The notes beneath the pieces were generated by a model. That model ran no database searches. It worked only from the letters and a program-made list of their open reading frames with translations, and was not told where the DNA came from. Positions 22,342-33,111 of a stretch of DNA of 64,000 nt are shown piece after piece. Source of the stretch: Siderastrea radians (lineage: Eukaryota; Cnidaria; Anthozoa; Scleractinia; Rhizangiidae); assembly GCA_964017195.1 (NCBI GenBank), contig OZ024891.1, positions 2,081,394 through 2,145,393 on the forward strand, written 5' to 3'. Numbering within the stretch: the stretch's first letter is position 1; each line of letters begins with the position of its first letter. Made by a program: the position numbers and the translations under genes.

Positions 22342-24203
22342 AGTTTAGGTTAGCCTCCCACTTTCGAGTAAGTTTACTTTTATCACAACTGCATATGCAC
22401 TTGTGCCACCTGTGCCACAATCTACATCATCAGCCCTTACCTCTCACCCATCACCCCCCCCCCCCCTTCCCCATGCACACATTTCTGGTCTCAATTTTCC
22501 TAATTACACAGAGAGTGGTTGTTTTAGAGACTTAAAAGAATTACCTTTGCAAAGTGGTGGTACATTCAATAATGCCCTTTGTCTTGTTACGAGGTCTCTT
22601 ATGTTGAAGCCTTTGTCAGCCATTACTGAGTCCCCTGGTTCTAAGAGATCCAGTAGACCGCTATGTTCTGTTATGTGTCTGTCACTTGTATTCCCAGTCC
22701 ATAGCTTGGAGATAAAGGTGAACATGCCATTGGGAGAAATTCCTACCAGGGTTTTAATGGTGTTGTGTTGTTTGTAATTGCTCCATGCAGCTCTTTGTGC
22801 ACTTGGTGTTGTAGGCTCTCAATGAATATCTCTGTGCAGTCTATAATAACTCGAACAGTAGGAAATTTCCTGAATGATTTAGGGAGATTTTTCGATATTT
22901 GCTGCTTGGAGGGCCAAATAAGAAGAACATCTTTAAATAGCTTGGCTAAGAAATAGATCCAGGTTCTAAAGGTTTTGCTCACTGAGCCTGGTGACATTCC
23001 AAGCATATCAGAAAGAAAATTTGTCAACAGACCTAATCTTAGTCGAACCAGGGTCAAAACAAACTCTTGAAATGGACTCAAAGTTCTCTTCCTGCCAGGT
23101 TTGTTCTTTGCCGGATCTTTCTGGTACCCGACATCGGTGGATTTATTACTATCCCAATACTTCATATTACTGCAAAATGGTTTAATTAAGTTAAACAGCG
23201 TAAGAAGGCACGACAGAGTAGGCAAACCTGTGTAAAATTTTACAGAGTCATCATTCTTGAGCACGTCTTCCATAAAGAGCTCGCGTTTCAGGCTTTCCTT
23301 GTCTTTAAGCTTTGCATTGAGTTTCTCGTTTTCCCTTCGTAGTTCGTGCATTTCTTGCTGAAGGTTGTGCAGTTGTAGCGGTAGGTCGAAATCTGTTTGG
23401 GTGGACTTGTCACGAAAACTGTCTTCACTACAGTAGTTATGGTCATGTTCGATAGCCTTGGAAACAGTCGACGTGTCGAGTTGTTTTCGGACTGTTTTCA
23501 CATTCCCATGAGTGTTTTCGTCCAAATTTGCCAGTCTTTTTCGATTTTCTAGTCTTTTTTCTCTTGGAGAAATATTTGTTTCGGTCACTTTGATCTTAAA
23601 TATGGAAGGACAAGTTCCCGTCTTTACATCAATCCGCCCATTCAAAGAATGCTAGAAGTCAGATTTTCGGAAATGTACTCCACAAATCCGCGGATCTTTC
23701 TGGCTCTCAAAAGCTTTATCAGCCCGCCGGCAGAATCTTTTCCACTTACTCCGTACTACGGGATCCGAGGGAAACCGATGAAAGGATAATTGAGGACTGT
23801 TTCTCGAGCTGTTAGTGCAACCTGCAACGCTACAATAATTCACCATCTTTTTTGTCTGCAAGTACTATTTTTATTTTACGCGCGTCCTCCTAGCCTCGTT
23901 TTCATTTTACTTACTAGGGTCCAGTCAATCACGTCCGAACATATCGAAAAAGGGCTATTATGGTTGCTTAATTATCTCTGAAAAATGCATGGTTACCCCC
24001 ATTTTTCTTTTGGTTTCCAATAACCCTTGCTAAGATCTACTTTTTCCCCATAGTCAAAACCTTTGCAAAAATACATCTGTATTAAGAGGCATCTTCCTTA
24101 AGTGCCGTTTTATAAATGATAGGCTGATAAGTGCTGTTTGAGTGAAGTATCCTTGCATTATGCCACGATCTAGGCCCAGTCTTTCTGGTTCTTTGAAGTC
24201 CCA

Positions 24204-24447
24204 GGGGCCCGTTTCTCGAAACTCCCGATAACTTTCCGGGCCCGGTAAGTATTTTTTCGAGTCCATTTATTCATCAGCTACCGGTAATTATTGGCGCAAA
24301 CTTAGCGATATGCTTCACAAAATTATAGAGATTAAAATTTAGCCTTCAAAATCAATAAAGATTGTATAGCTATTAGAGAAGAACATTGTGCACCTAAAAT
24401 GGTTTTCGGGCCTGGAAAGTTATCGGGAGTTTCGACAAACGGGCCCC
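24204..24447. mobile_element. MITE with GGGGCCCG termini
   Basis: Inverted ends of about 40 bp pair GGGGCCCGTTTCTCGAAACT with its copy at 24408-24447 and continue through CCCGATAACTTTCC. There is no coding content. It lies about 100 bp outside the right end of the 8-kb transposon. Confidence 0.8.
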
Positions 24448-26068
24448 AGTATCCTTAGAGTTTTCAGTTTTTTCCTTCTTTGGACAGTTTTAAGTTGCCC
24501 GCGGAGAAGGTACTTATATGGTTTATTCCGATAATTAACTCTTTAAGCCACACTATCAGCGCACGTTCTCGTCCGTGCTCTCCATATTTTCTTGTATGAT
24601 ACTAGTTAGGAGAATCTGATTCATTTCATCTTTGGTGATCATTTCCTTTATTCTCATAACCTGTATGTTTTATTAAGTAGTGATATTGTAAGGAGAAATT
24701 AGAGGCTTGTCGCTACTGGGGCGTTTAAAGGTTAAACCTAAAATAGGGGCTCGCGGAGTTCTGATATAAATGAATGTTTTCTACGTACGTGCCTTCCTTT
24801 GGGACAAGCCATTTATGGTCTCTGAGCAGCCCGGCCGCTCATTTAACCTTGTTAAAAAGCGAGATCCGTAGTAAAGTAAGACATGCTAACCAGCACGCTC
24901 ATCCTGAGCATTACTGAGCATGAGTTATAAAGGGTAAAAGCGTTTTAGGCTCTTAGCCGAAAGGGTTTTATGTAGAGAACAGCTGCACACAGGCTAAAAG
25001 TGATTACAGTATTAGCATAATGAACAAATATTCAGTGATTGGTTGATAAGGGATAAGATAAGAACTTTAAATGTCCGTTTAACTATGACAGCAGTGAAAG
25101 CAGAAAACCATTAGCTGGGGACGCTGCCCTGAAATACGAAAAAAATTCAGTATTTTTTAATTTTGTTATTTTTTAAAAAGGTATAAAATTCGTTAAAAAG
25201 AGGAAGACAATATTGCCCCTCCCCCCGCAATCCCAACCCCCAAGATTCCTCTCCCCTGTTTAAGCATTTTCCATTGGGGAAAAAACTGAATAAAACTTGT
25301 AAAAAAAGTAACGATAACGCTTTACATTATAAAGAACAACTCAGAAGGTTCTTTTGGATGTCACTCTACTGAGGATTTTGAATAAAGATATTTTGAAAGT
25401 CTTTTTTACCAGACAGATTAATAAATCCTTGGGGCGTCGGATGGTTAATAAAAGCGCATTTTATGTCACTCCACGACGCTGCAGATGTTTCATAAACGAG
25501 CGAAAAAGGCTTCTTTATAAATTGTCTGTTTACATGGCTACGGTAAAGTGAAAACAAAACACAAATGCACCGACATCCGGTCTCTGCTGCAAGTGATATA
25601 AAGTCAAAACATCTCACTATGATCTTCGATTCTTTTATTTGTTGTGCGTCTGATTAATTGATATATTTTAGTGTATTCTTGCCTTAACTCAGCTACCTAG
25701 TAGTCATAGACGTCCAAGAATTAATACGATTACGTTTTGAAAAGGCCTTTGCCTAACTGAACGTAATTGACTTAACACAACTAAAGTTCTTGTGGTGGTC
25801 CGTTTTTTATCGTGCTGTTTTCTTTGTCGTATTTAGGTGAGGTTTTTAACTTGAAATGTTCACCAGCTGGCTATATCAGTAATGTGTTGTATGACCATTA
25901 TGAATTGCATCTGTCCGTCACCACTCAATTCTTTTTCTTTACGGGTAAAAAACCAAAACTGATCGAACTTTAAGTTGCCATTCCCACACCTAAGTCTAAG
26001 TTTTACAGAATGTTAACTTTTTCGGTGACTGCGATTTTTCACCTGAACCAAACTGTCAAATTCAAAGC
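24448..26068. other. intergenic, nothing recognised
   Basis: No gene or repeat structure recognised. It contains short C-rich and A-rich tracts (about 25215-25260). Confidence 0.35.
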
Positions 26069-27052
26069 TTATCGGCAGCACTTAAGAAGCTTTTTAGCTG
26101 CTTGACGAAAATCAGCCCTGTAAAATGAATAAATGAGTGGATTTACACATGACTGTAGAAGGAGGAAAAACATCGATAACTTTACCAGGAGTGGGGCGAC
26201 GAGATCCTCACGACCAAACACGAAAGCGAAGTTGTAAACGGAACGAGGAATCCATGACAACACAAAAACCAAGACAACCGCCGCACAAGCGATAGTTCCT
26301 TTGCGTTTTCTTGCGTTTTCCGAACGCGCTTCTTCGCCTGAGATGCCCTCTTTGATGTTGAAGTTATCTTGGTTTGCACCTGAATTAAGTTCTCTCAGAG
26401 GGATTATTCTTCTTTTTTGCGTTTGAATCGCACGAACGATGAGTGCATTAACAAGAGCCATGATAAATGCTGGTAACACGACAAGCAAAAACACTAAAAT
26501 AACGTTGTAGACTTGGTTGATCTCCTTTGCTTTCTCTTCCGTTTGTGTCTGCCACCAAACATTGCGCGCAGTTGCAACCATGGCGGGAAAAATCCAAATC
26601 GCGATAACCATACAGGTTACGTTACGGCGAGTCATTTTTGCAGTATACTTTAAGGGACTTAACACAGCCACGTATCTATCATAAGTGATGGCTAACAGGC
26701 TAAAAAACGTGGAACTGAAAACGATATCCTTAGTTTGCGCCAAAATCCAACAAGTGTCGGATGAGAGGTACGTACAGCCAGCGCAAAAAGCGGCGTACCC
26801 AGGAACCACCATCGCCGCCATTAAAATATCACTGACCGCCAGGCTTACAAGAAAAATGTTCATGTGCTGCTGTCGAAGCTGTTTAGTGGAGAGGAAGATC
26901 GCGCAGGTCAGAGAATTTCCCGCCAAAATGATCAAAGCGAGGATCCCATTTACAACCCAGAATATCTGCTGCAATTTCTCGTCACAATTTCCTGCTTCTG
27001 TTAGATTCCAGGCCGTGGAGTTCGCGCTCAAGTGTTCTGAGAAATTCATCAT
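26069..27052 (-). CDS. rhodopsin-like (class A) GPCR, receptor 2
   Basis: Intronless 327-residue receptor. The ATG at 27052 has A at -3 and a TATA-like box lies 79 bp upstream. Class A marks: GN at 45-46, AVSD in TM2, DRY at 125-127, FVLSWIP (Ser in the usual CWxP Cys place) at 263-269 and NPLIY at 304-308. Outer cysteines are 23, 90, 93 and 101. Loop 2 (about 162-180, RNVWWQT) has none. Lys108-Asp109 lie at 3.32-3.33 and Asn202 at 5.58, with the TM5 proline kept. The third inner loop is about 45 residues and ends KGTIAC before TM6. The C-terminus stops soon after helix 8 with CC (325-326), possible palmitoylation sites. The post-TM6 loop reads FGREDLV, the subgroup of receptors 5, 6 and 7. 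Confidence 0.93.
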   Translation of the reverse strand: MMNFSEHLSANSTAWNLTEAGNCDEKLQQIFWVVNGILALIILAGNSLTCAIFLSTKQLRQQHMNIFLVSLAVSDILMAAMVVPGYAAFCAGCTYLSSDTCWILAQTKDIVFSSTFFSLLAITYDRYVAVLSPLKYTAKMTRRNVTCMVIAIWIFPAMVATARNVWWQTQTEEKAKEINQVYNVILVFLLVVLPAFIMALVNALIVRAIQTQKRRIIPLRELNSGANQDNFNIKEGISGEEARSENARKRKGTIACAAVVLVFVLSWIPRSVYNFAFVFGREDLVAPLLVKLSMFFLLLQSCVNPLIYSFYRADFRQAAKKLLKCCR

Positions 27053-27130
27053 GTTTCAGTTTCTTTGCTGGCTGAGGCTCGAGCTGTGTTTGATGCCGTC
27101 AGAGAAATCGAATGAGTGTTAGTGTCTTCT

Positions 27131-27139
27131 CTATTTATA
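27131..27139 (-). promoter_or_regulatory. candidate TATA box of receptor 2
   Basis: On the minus strand the sequence reads TATAAATAG, a near-ideal TATA box. It lies 79 bp before the ATG of receptor 2, which leaves room for a start site and a 5' leader of about 50 bases. Confidence 0.4.
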
Positions 27140-30100
27140 ATTTATCATTTCGTATTACCAGGTGCATTTTAATGACGTTTAAGATGAGCTTAGGCGACAT
27201 AATACCTTTTATTCACATTCATAATTATCTTCAACCGTCGCCTGGGGTTCAAGCGGAATAAGCTGCCAACTGCCGCCTTTCTAAGTGGATCACTATTGTC
27301 TCGTGCGTATGCTTCTAAATAAATATATTTTTTTCTTTTCTGTTTATCTGATCCCCTTCTCTTTGCTGTAAAATTAAGTTTTGTTATTTAGGTGTTTCGG
27401 ACACGCGATGTAAAATTTCTACAAAACTTGAAATTTAGTAAAAGGAATTCCTAAACGTAGAGCAAATTTCGATTGCTATTGCAGGAAACAAAACTCCAGC
27501 ACCTACTGGCTAAAAGCTTTTATTTTATTTTCAATAGATTATTTTGGATACAGCATGTCGGTATTTTCTTTTTCTTTCACCTTTTGCCTGCTGTGCCGTG
27601 AAAGGAACCCATTAACGAACATTCAGGATTGTTCTTGGTTTTAAACCATTCAAAGATTTATTGAGATCAGCGACACCATTGAAAGCTTAGATTTAAACAT
27701 TGGTGTCGTAGGTAAAATACACATGAAAATGGATTACGATAAAAAGCGTTTCAATTCATTGTTTCAGTTCTTTTTGTAAACGTAATCAAGGAAAGATGCA
27801 GTTAACGTTGGTGAAATAAGTTGTCGGCCAATTTTCTCGTAATTGGAATTGCTGCACGCTTATTGACATACTTTGCCGAAAAGAAAACAAAACGAAATCG
27901 CTGAACCAAACGTTAATTGCAACATGCTGTCTTTTAAAAACACGCACAGCAAGAGAAAATGGAGTCTATTATATTGTATTCAGTTTCATAATGTCTTACC
28001 TTAGACAGTAATTAACCTGTTCGTAACCATGAGCGATATGATATTTTGATCAAAATATCAGAGATGAGATCACCACGGCCAAATAGGCTGTGGACAATAG
28101 ATGGTAAAATAAAGTAAATAAATCAAATATTTTAGGCATTTTTCGATTTCAGTACCTGTCGTTGACGATATTTTCCTTTTCTAAAGAAACTGTGTAAAGA
28201 GAGGACAACTAGTTGTAAATTTGCTTACTTGCGTGAGAATTGTTGTTGCCAGTAAAGTTAGTACGTGGTCTTTATGAGATAAACATTACGTTTTATCGTA
28301 ACTCTGGTATAGAAGGGGATTTTCCTGGCGATTTTATGGCACAATTTTGCAAGTGAAATGTTCTCCCCTTTCAGTTTCAATCCTTATGAATCCGATATGA
28401 ATGTTACTAGATTAGTTTTGTAGACTAGTTGGATAAATTACTTCAAGGTTTTTTTTTTTGGATTCACAAATAATTATTTATTTATTTATTTGGTTGTTAC
28501 GACAGTTCGAATGAGAAAATTCATTTGAATTTTATTGCGGGGTAGAGTTATGATTTATTCGCGGAAAAATAAAAATCCAGTATATAACGTGGCATCTGAA
28601 AATAATGTGGCCTACACAAATGATAAAACATCTGGAGATGTCTTGATTTTCAAACTGATTTTGATTATGGTGGCGATTGAACTCATTTGTGTGGGAGCTA
28701 TTTAAAGAAAAAACAAGAAGAAAAGAAAAAAGTTAGCGTTGCAGAACAAGATCATCCAGCAATCTTTTGAACTTTATTTCTGATACTAAAAACAGTACCA
28801 CTTTGCTAATGAATAACAAACAACACAGGATTTGAAGAGATTGATGACGGGAAAACTAGAGAATAGTAAAAACGTTTAGTCGCTAATTGGAGTTGAAGCC
28901 GGTAAATGTTTTGATTTAAATAACAACAGAGCTTCCTTACACGAGCTTAATGCGGGGGAAGAATCAATCTACAAAGTGACGCGATTGGCTGCGTGTTTAC
29001 ACGCATGGGTACACTTGCTTCGATGAAAAATATCACGTCTTTTACGAGCAGTCACGAACTTGCACAGAGGAAAGGGAAAAGTATTCGAATCGGGATGCAG
29101 GATAGAATATGCAAATTTTTACAGACTTGATCAGATTATCAGAAAAATACCAGTTTTTTTTAGATAAAACCTGCGTTGTTCCCCACTTTGGGCTGCAAAC
29201 ACGGGTTGTTTTAGTCGGCGGCTTCCCCTTACCGACTAATTTCCATGCAGTGTTATTGACAAAAAATTTCAGAATCAGATATTGCTTTTGAAGTGATCAC
29301 TTGTGTTTTCGTTCTAATCACAATCAAATTTCTGAGCAGTCCCCATCTGAGACTAGTTAAACGCTCTCTCTGCTAATAAAGGCTATCATCGATCTATTTG
29401 AATGAATGACGTAAATTTGTTCGTGGGCTAGCACTTCTGATGGTACCAAATGGGATTTATAGTTAGCTAGATTAAATTGATTTCTTCTTCAGTTTACTCC
29501 GGTAAAACCCTAGCCTGAATTTATAAATATCATATCCATTTAACTCCTTTTGTTAGATGAACTGTCTTAAAGCGTCTAAATTACTGACAGATTTTAGAAA
29601 GCCACGAAAGGTCTCTTCAATAAAACAGTTCGTTTAAGTCGAAAGCAACGTAGAGCTGAGCACTGGCCAGTAAACTTTGTAAACAAAAAGGCCGCCTTTG
29701 GCTGAACTTGGTTTCCAGGTTCTTTGGGTTGAACAATCCAAGATGGCGCTCGCCCCCATGTAAACGCAATATCCGAGGCACAAAAACATTACGTTGTGAT
29801 GTTTATTTTTATGTTCCTGACAGAAAGTTTAATCGAATGAATAAACAGTTTGTCCGACAAGCTAGATAATAAGCACGTGCTGTCGTGGTCATTGCTAACT
29901 ATAAACTCTCTTGATCCTACGCTGCTGTCATCAAAGAAAACCCACGCGCTTTTTTGAAAAAGAAGACGCAATTAAGTCTTAGTTTTGCGCTAGGTAGGTG
30001 TCACAGCATGCAAATAAAAAAAAAAATTTTTTTACCTGTTTTGTTGTGATTTGATAGCTTTTAGGGACACGTGACGATCGTGTTTCGTCTTACGTATTTG

Positions 30101-30208
30101 TTTCAATCCTGCTTTCCTGGTGGAGTTTATGATTTGCCTTTCGTATTTGTTTCAATGAGACTTCCCTGGTAGAGTTAATGATTTGTTACAAATTTAAGTT
30201 ATGAGCGG
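27140..30208. other. intergenic, nothing recognised
   Basis: About 3 kb of AT-rich DNA. No coding frame of convincing length or composition and no clear transposon ends were found. Confidence 0.35.
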
Positions 30209-30285
30209 CACAACCTCGTTCCCAGGACTTTTTCCCGCCTCTCCAAATTTAAAAAAGGGGAAAAAGTCGTGGGAATGAGGTTGTG
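30209..30285. repeat. fold-back repeat
   Basis: Arms of 28-29 bp (CACAACCTCGTTCCCAGGAC side at 30209-30236, its inverted copy at 30257-30285) surround a 20-base centre. There are two or three mismatches. Confidence 0.8.
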
Positions 30286-30985
30286 AGCGGCAAAGAGAGA
30301 CCTAGAGAAAGATCACAGATGGTGAGATCTCAACCTCGGCTTAAGTCCAAGTTTTAAAACAGCCAAACGGATGTTTCAAATTTGGCAGTTTAGAAACAAG
30401 GGCTTTCGCGATGCTTGAGCTCTGCGTATCGCTCCCCTCCCCTCTCGCGCCAAGAAAACTTTGAAATGGAAACTATAAGAGAACAAAGCCGCAAAATCAC
30501 AAGTGCATGCTTTGTAAGGCTATATATTGCGAGACAACAACTTAATTTTGTTTCCTTGTTGCTATAAGTACTTACGTAATTGGTTCAGAAATATTCAAAG
30601 GAAATGAGCTGAAGTGATTTCGTTTCTAACTAATTAGTCAGCTGCCTTCTGACTGAAGGAAATCACCTGATTGGCACATCCGAGATACGTCATCGATCAA
30701 GAAGGTATTGACTTTTCGTGACAAGAAACATCGTTTTACAATCAATACTTGACGAAAACGAACGACACACGTCAAACAATTGGCAATCACGCTTTTCTTT
30801 TCTGTAAATATGGCGTTAGTTTGCTATTATCTCAAATGGTCAAAAACAAATATTTCATTGTTAAGAGTGTGCGCCAAATAGGCCGTACACACCTTGCAGG
30901 GAATAATTTTCAGAAAAAAAACCCCGTAGAAGTGACGACCTTTATTGTCTTCAATAAGCATCACAAAGACGTTGAAATATTCCAA
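30286..30985. other. region upstream of receptor 3
   Basis: The reading frame of receptor 3 stays open back to about 30749, including an in-frame ATG at 30836, but family alignment supports the ATG at 30986. TATATAT occurs at about 30522. Nothing else was recognised. Confidence 0.35.
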
Positions 30986-32038
30986 ATGGAAGAAATTATA
31001 CAAAACAAGTCAAAGTTGGAGAACTTATTTGACTTTGGCAGAGAAGCTAATGTTAACCGCGTCAAGTCACACGATGGGTATTGCCACAAAACAACTGAAC
31101 TAATTTTCTGGATACTATTCTCTTTTATTGGGATTACGATTTTCATTGGAAACAGTTTCACATGCATCGTTTTTATAACTTCAAAACGACTACGGCGGAA
31201 CTTCATGAATGTGTTTCTTGTAAGCTTAGCTTGTCTGGACGTGTTTATGTCGATCTTCGTTGTTCCTTTTTACCCTGTGTACTGCAGTCGCGGTTGTAAG
31301 TATTCCCTTATTAAATATTGCTGGCTATTTATAAAAACAAAAGATTGGGTTCTTATCGCAACGACGTTTAATATCTGTGCCATCACATACGACCGATATC
31401 TGGCAGTGATTCTTCCTCTTCATTATGGCGCGAAAATGACCAAGCGGCGTGTGATGGCTATTTTGGCAGGAGTTTGGACGCTGCCTGCGCTTGTGGCGGG
31501 AATCAGAAGCGCGTGGCACCACACAAAGAACGGCGACGAGCTGCGATATGCGAATAAACTCTATGACACCGTTCTAGTAGCTGTTATTTTTTCTATTCTT
31601 GTCCTATCAGTTGTAAACCTTAAAATTATGATGGCTATCAAGAAACATAACGAGCGAGAAATCACCGAGCAAAGCAGACGACAGGCCTGGAAAGCGACTG
31701 TTGAAGAAACAAAGCAAAGGAAAGGCACGAGAGCTTGTATTTTTGTTGTATTTGTTTTCATGGCGTGTTGGCTTCCTCGTATAGTGTACAATTTTAGTTA
31801 CATAATCAAACCACCGGGATTAGCGAGTCCATTATTCCTCAGGCTTGCTTTTCTTAGTCTTTTCTTGCAATCTGCGGCGAATCCCTTTATTTATTCATTC
31901 TACAGGTCTGAATTTAGGACAGCTGCACTGAGACTTATAAAATGGCGCAAAGACAGAAAAATTACCATTTTTGTTGAGTTATCTGCTAAATCCAAAGATA
32001 CGCGCCCTTTGGATGAAACCGAAAATGACAAAATATAG
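30986..32038 (+). CDS. rhodopsin-like (class A) GPCR, receptor 3
   Basis: Intronless receptor of 350 residues from the ATG at 30986. The open frame extends upstream but would add 50 or more residues unlike any sibling. Marks: GN at 55-56, ACLD in TM2, DRY at 136-138, CWLP at 261-264 and NPFIY at 299-303. Outer cysteines are 33, 100, 104 and 112; loop 2 (RSAWHHT) has none. Lys119-Asp120 are at 3.32-3.33 and Asn211 at 5.58. TM5 has no proline at 5.50 (Ser instead), as in receptor 4. The loop after TM6 reads IKPPGLASP, shared with receptor 4. The cytoplasmic tail is acidic and basic by turns, about 35 residues. A polyadenylation signal AATAAA lies at 32087-32092, 49 bp past the stop. Confidence 0.92.
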   Translation: MEEIIQNKSKLENLFDFGREANVNRVKSHDGYCHKTTELIFWILFSFIGITIFIGNSFTCIVFITSKRLRRNFMNVFLVSLACLDVFMSIFVVPFYPVYCSRGCKYSLIKYCWLFIKTKDWVLIATTFNICAITYDRYLAVILPLHYGAKMTKRRVMAILAGVWTLPALVAGIRSAWHHTKNGDELRYANKLYDTVLVAVIFSILVLSVVNLKIMMAIKKHNEREITEQSRRQAWKATVEETKQRKGTRACIFVVFVFMACWLPRIVYNFSYIIKPPGLASPLFLRLAFLSLFLQSAANPFIYSFYRSEFRTAALRLIKWRKDRKITIFVELSAKSKDTRPLDETENDKI

Positions 32039-32086
32039 ATATTTCTAAAAAGCGGAAAAGTTTGCACAAATAATTGTCCGAATGGA

Positions 32087-32092
32087 AATAAA
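32087..32092 (+). terminator. polyadenylation signal of receptor 3
   Basis: Canonical AATAAA 49 bp after the stop codon. A second AATAAA-like word follows about 24 bp later. Confidence 0.5.
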
Positions 32093-33111
32093 GCGTGTAT
32101 ATATGTTGACAATAAAACTAAGAAAACAACATTTTCAACAATCTGTCTTATTAACCCTGTTCTTTGGCTTTTTATATTAAAAACGTTTAAAAGTTCCTGC
32201 TTTAATATGCTTGTTTTTAAGGTTGAGATAGCGTACCGCACCATTTGCAACTTCCCATTGAGCCCAGCTTTCTAGTTCCAAGTCCCCCTCCTCGGGAAAT
32301 GCCTGTCAACTTGTTTTCTTCATATCCCAAGACGGTTTTTTTTTCGCGCAATTAAATTCTTTGTTTCAGTTTTGAATTCCGCCAAAAAAGAATGGTGCAA
32401 AAAACAAACAAGGAAACATAAAGATTTAAGACTTAAGACTTTACAAGATTTTGAAACATGTAGATCTTTTTTGACGATCCCGCAATAAATAAACTATACG
32501 TCGGATTGATCCCGTTCAGCTCGTTGTCAGTCATATTCTATTCAGTGCCTGACTCAGAGCAAGCTTTAGCGAATCTATACCAATCAAAATCGAACGATTT
32601 TTTCTTTTCACCTGGCCCATCTGTCTTTGCACAAGATTGATGGCAAATGCTACACTATTACAACGAGCTTGAAAATTGGTTGACACGGCCCAGTTTTTAA
32701 TGAAAAACGCTCAGACATCCTGTAAGGGTAATTCAACTAAACAAAACATATTGGTGCAATTAACGACACTGCTGTATAGTCGTTGACCATGTCAAGCCAT
32801 TACCGTGTGACAACTACGTTATACGTTCAAACAAGATAACCATAAAAGTTGTCATATATTGTAATGAATCGATTTTGGTTTCTATTAAATGCCAAGGGAA
32901 CACCTTTTTTCCTGCGGTTCTCAGTTTGTTTTGTCCACGGAATCGTGGAAGTTATACAATGGAGAAAATTCAAAAATTAAACTTAAACATTACGTTTCGG
33001 GTCTATCCTTATTTAGTATAGCAGCTAACAGTAAATATTCAAAATCATTCTGAGCAGCGCAAGTATTTTGCACAAGATATCAAGCATAGCCTTATAATGG
33101 AGGGAGATTTG
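32093..33111. other. intergenic between tail-to-tail receptors
   Basis: About 1 kb between the 3' ends of receptors 3 (+) and 4 (-), which converge. No other feature was recognised. Confidence 0.4.

Larger units (their letters stand above)
21426..23846 (-). pseudogene. THAP-DDE transposase (PIF/Harbinger-ISL2EU type), damaged
   Basis: The ATG at 23846 opens a THAP zinc finger (Cys5, Cys10, then CGVH), followed by a PSIF box, a coiled coil (about 23260-23380) and a DDE_Tnp_4-like catalytic domain. The three acids are visible: D in IIDCTE (22839-22841), D in MADKGF (22615-22617) and E in HVERAIERLK (21558-21560). The last lies in a second exon: donor GTAATT after 22545, acceptor AG before 21625, with the frame kept and a TAG stop at 21426-21428. 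Two lesions are seen. One is an in-frame TAG at 23652-23654 inside the THAP-PSIF linker. The other is a one-base loss at about 22815, after which the expected YKQHNTIKTL block is in another frame. The protein would bind the TIRs and cut and join the element. Confidence 0.82.
16150..24101. mobile_element. ISL2EU-like DNA transposon, about 8 kb, two genes
   Basis: The ends are long inverted repeats, left about 16150-16354 and right about 23884-24101. Shared blocks in order are TTAAGG with GCCTC, AGATCTTAGCAAGGG, TGGGGGTAACCA, GCATTTTTCAGA, AATAGCCCTTTTTCGATAT and CGAGGCTAGGAGGAC. The right end has an extra 45 bp or so near the tip. Inside lie a SAP-SWIM-YqaJ gene reading rightward and a THAP-DDE transposase reading leftward. 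From memory, elements pairing a DDE transposase of the PIF/Harbinger group with a YqaJ nuclease are classed as ISL2EU; that name is my inference. Both genes carry lesions, so this copy is probably no longer autonomous. Confidence 0.8.

Noticed and set aside
22403..22777. Plus-strand ORF of 124 residues
   Set aside because: It lies antisense to the transposase catalytic region and has no independent support.
30749..30985. N-terminal extension of receptor 3, and similar extensions of receptors 4, 5, 8 and 9
   Set aside because: The longest frames start at TTG or GTG, which are not expected starts in a nuclear gene. ATG starts further in give N-termini that match the siblings in length and cysteine position.
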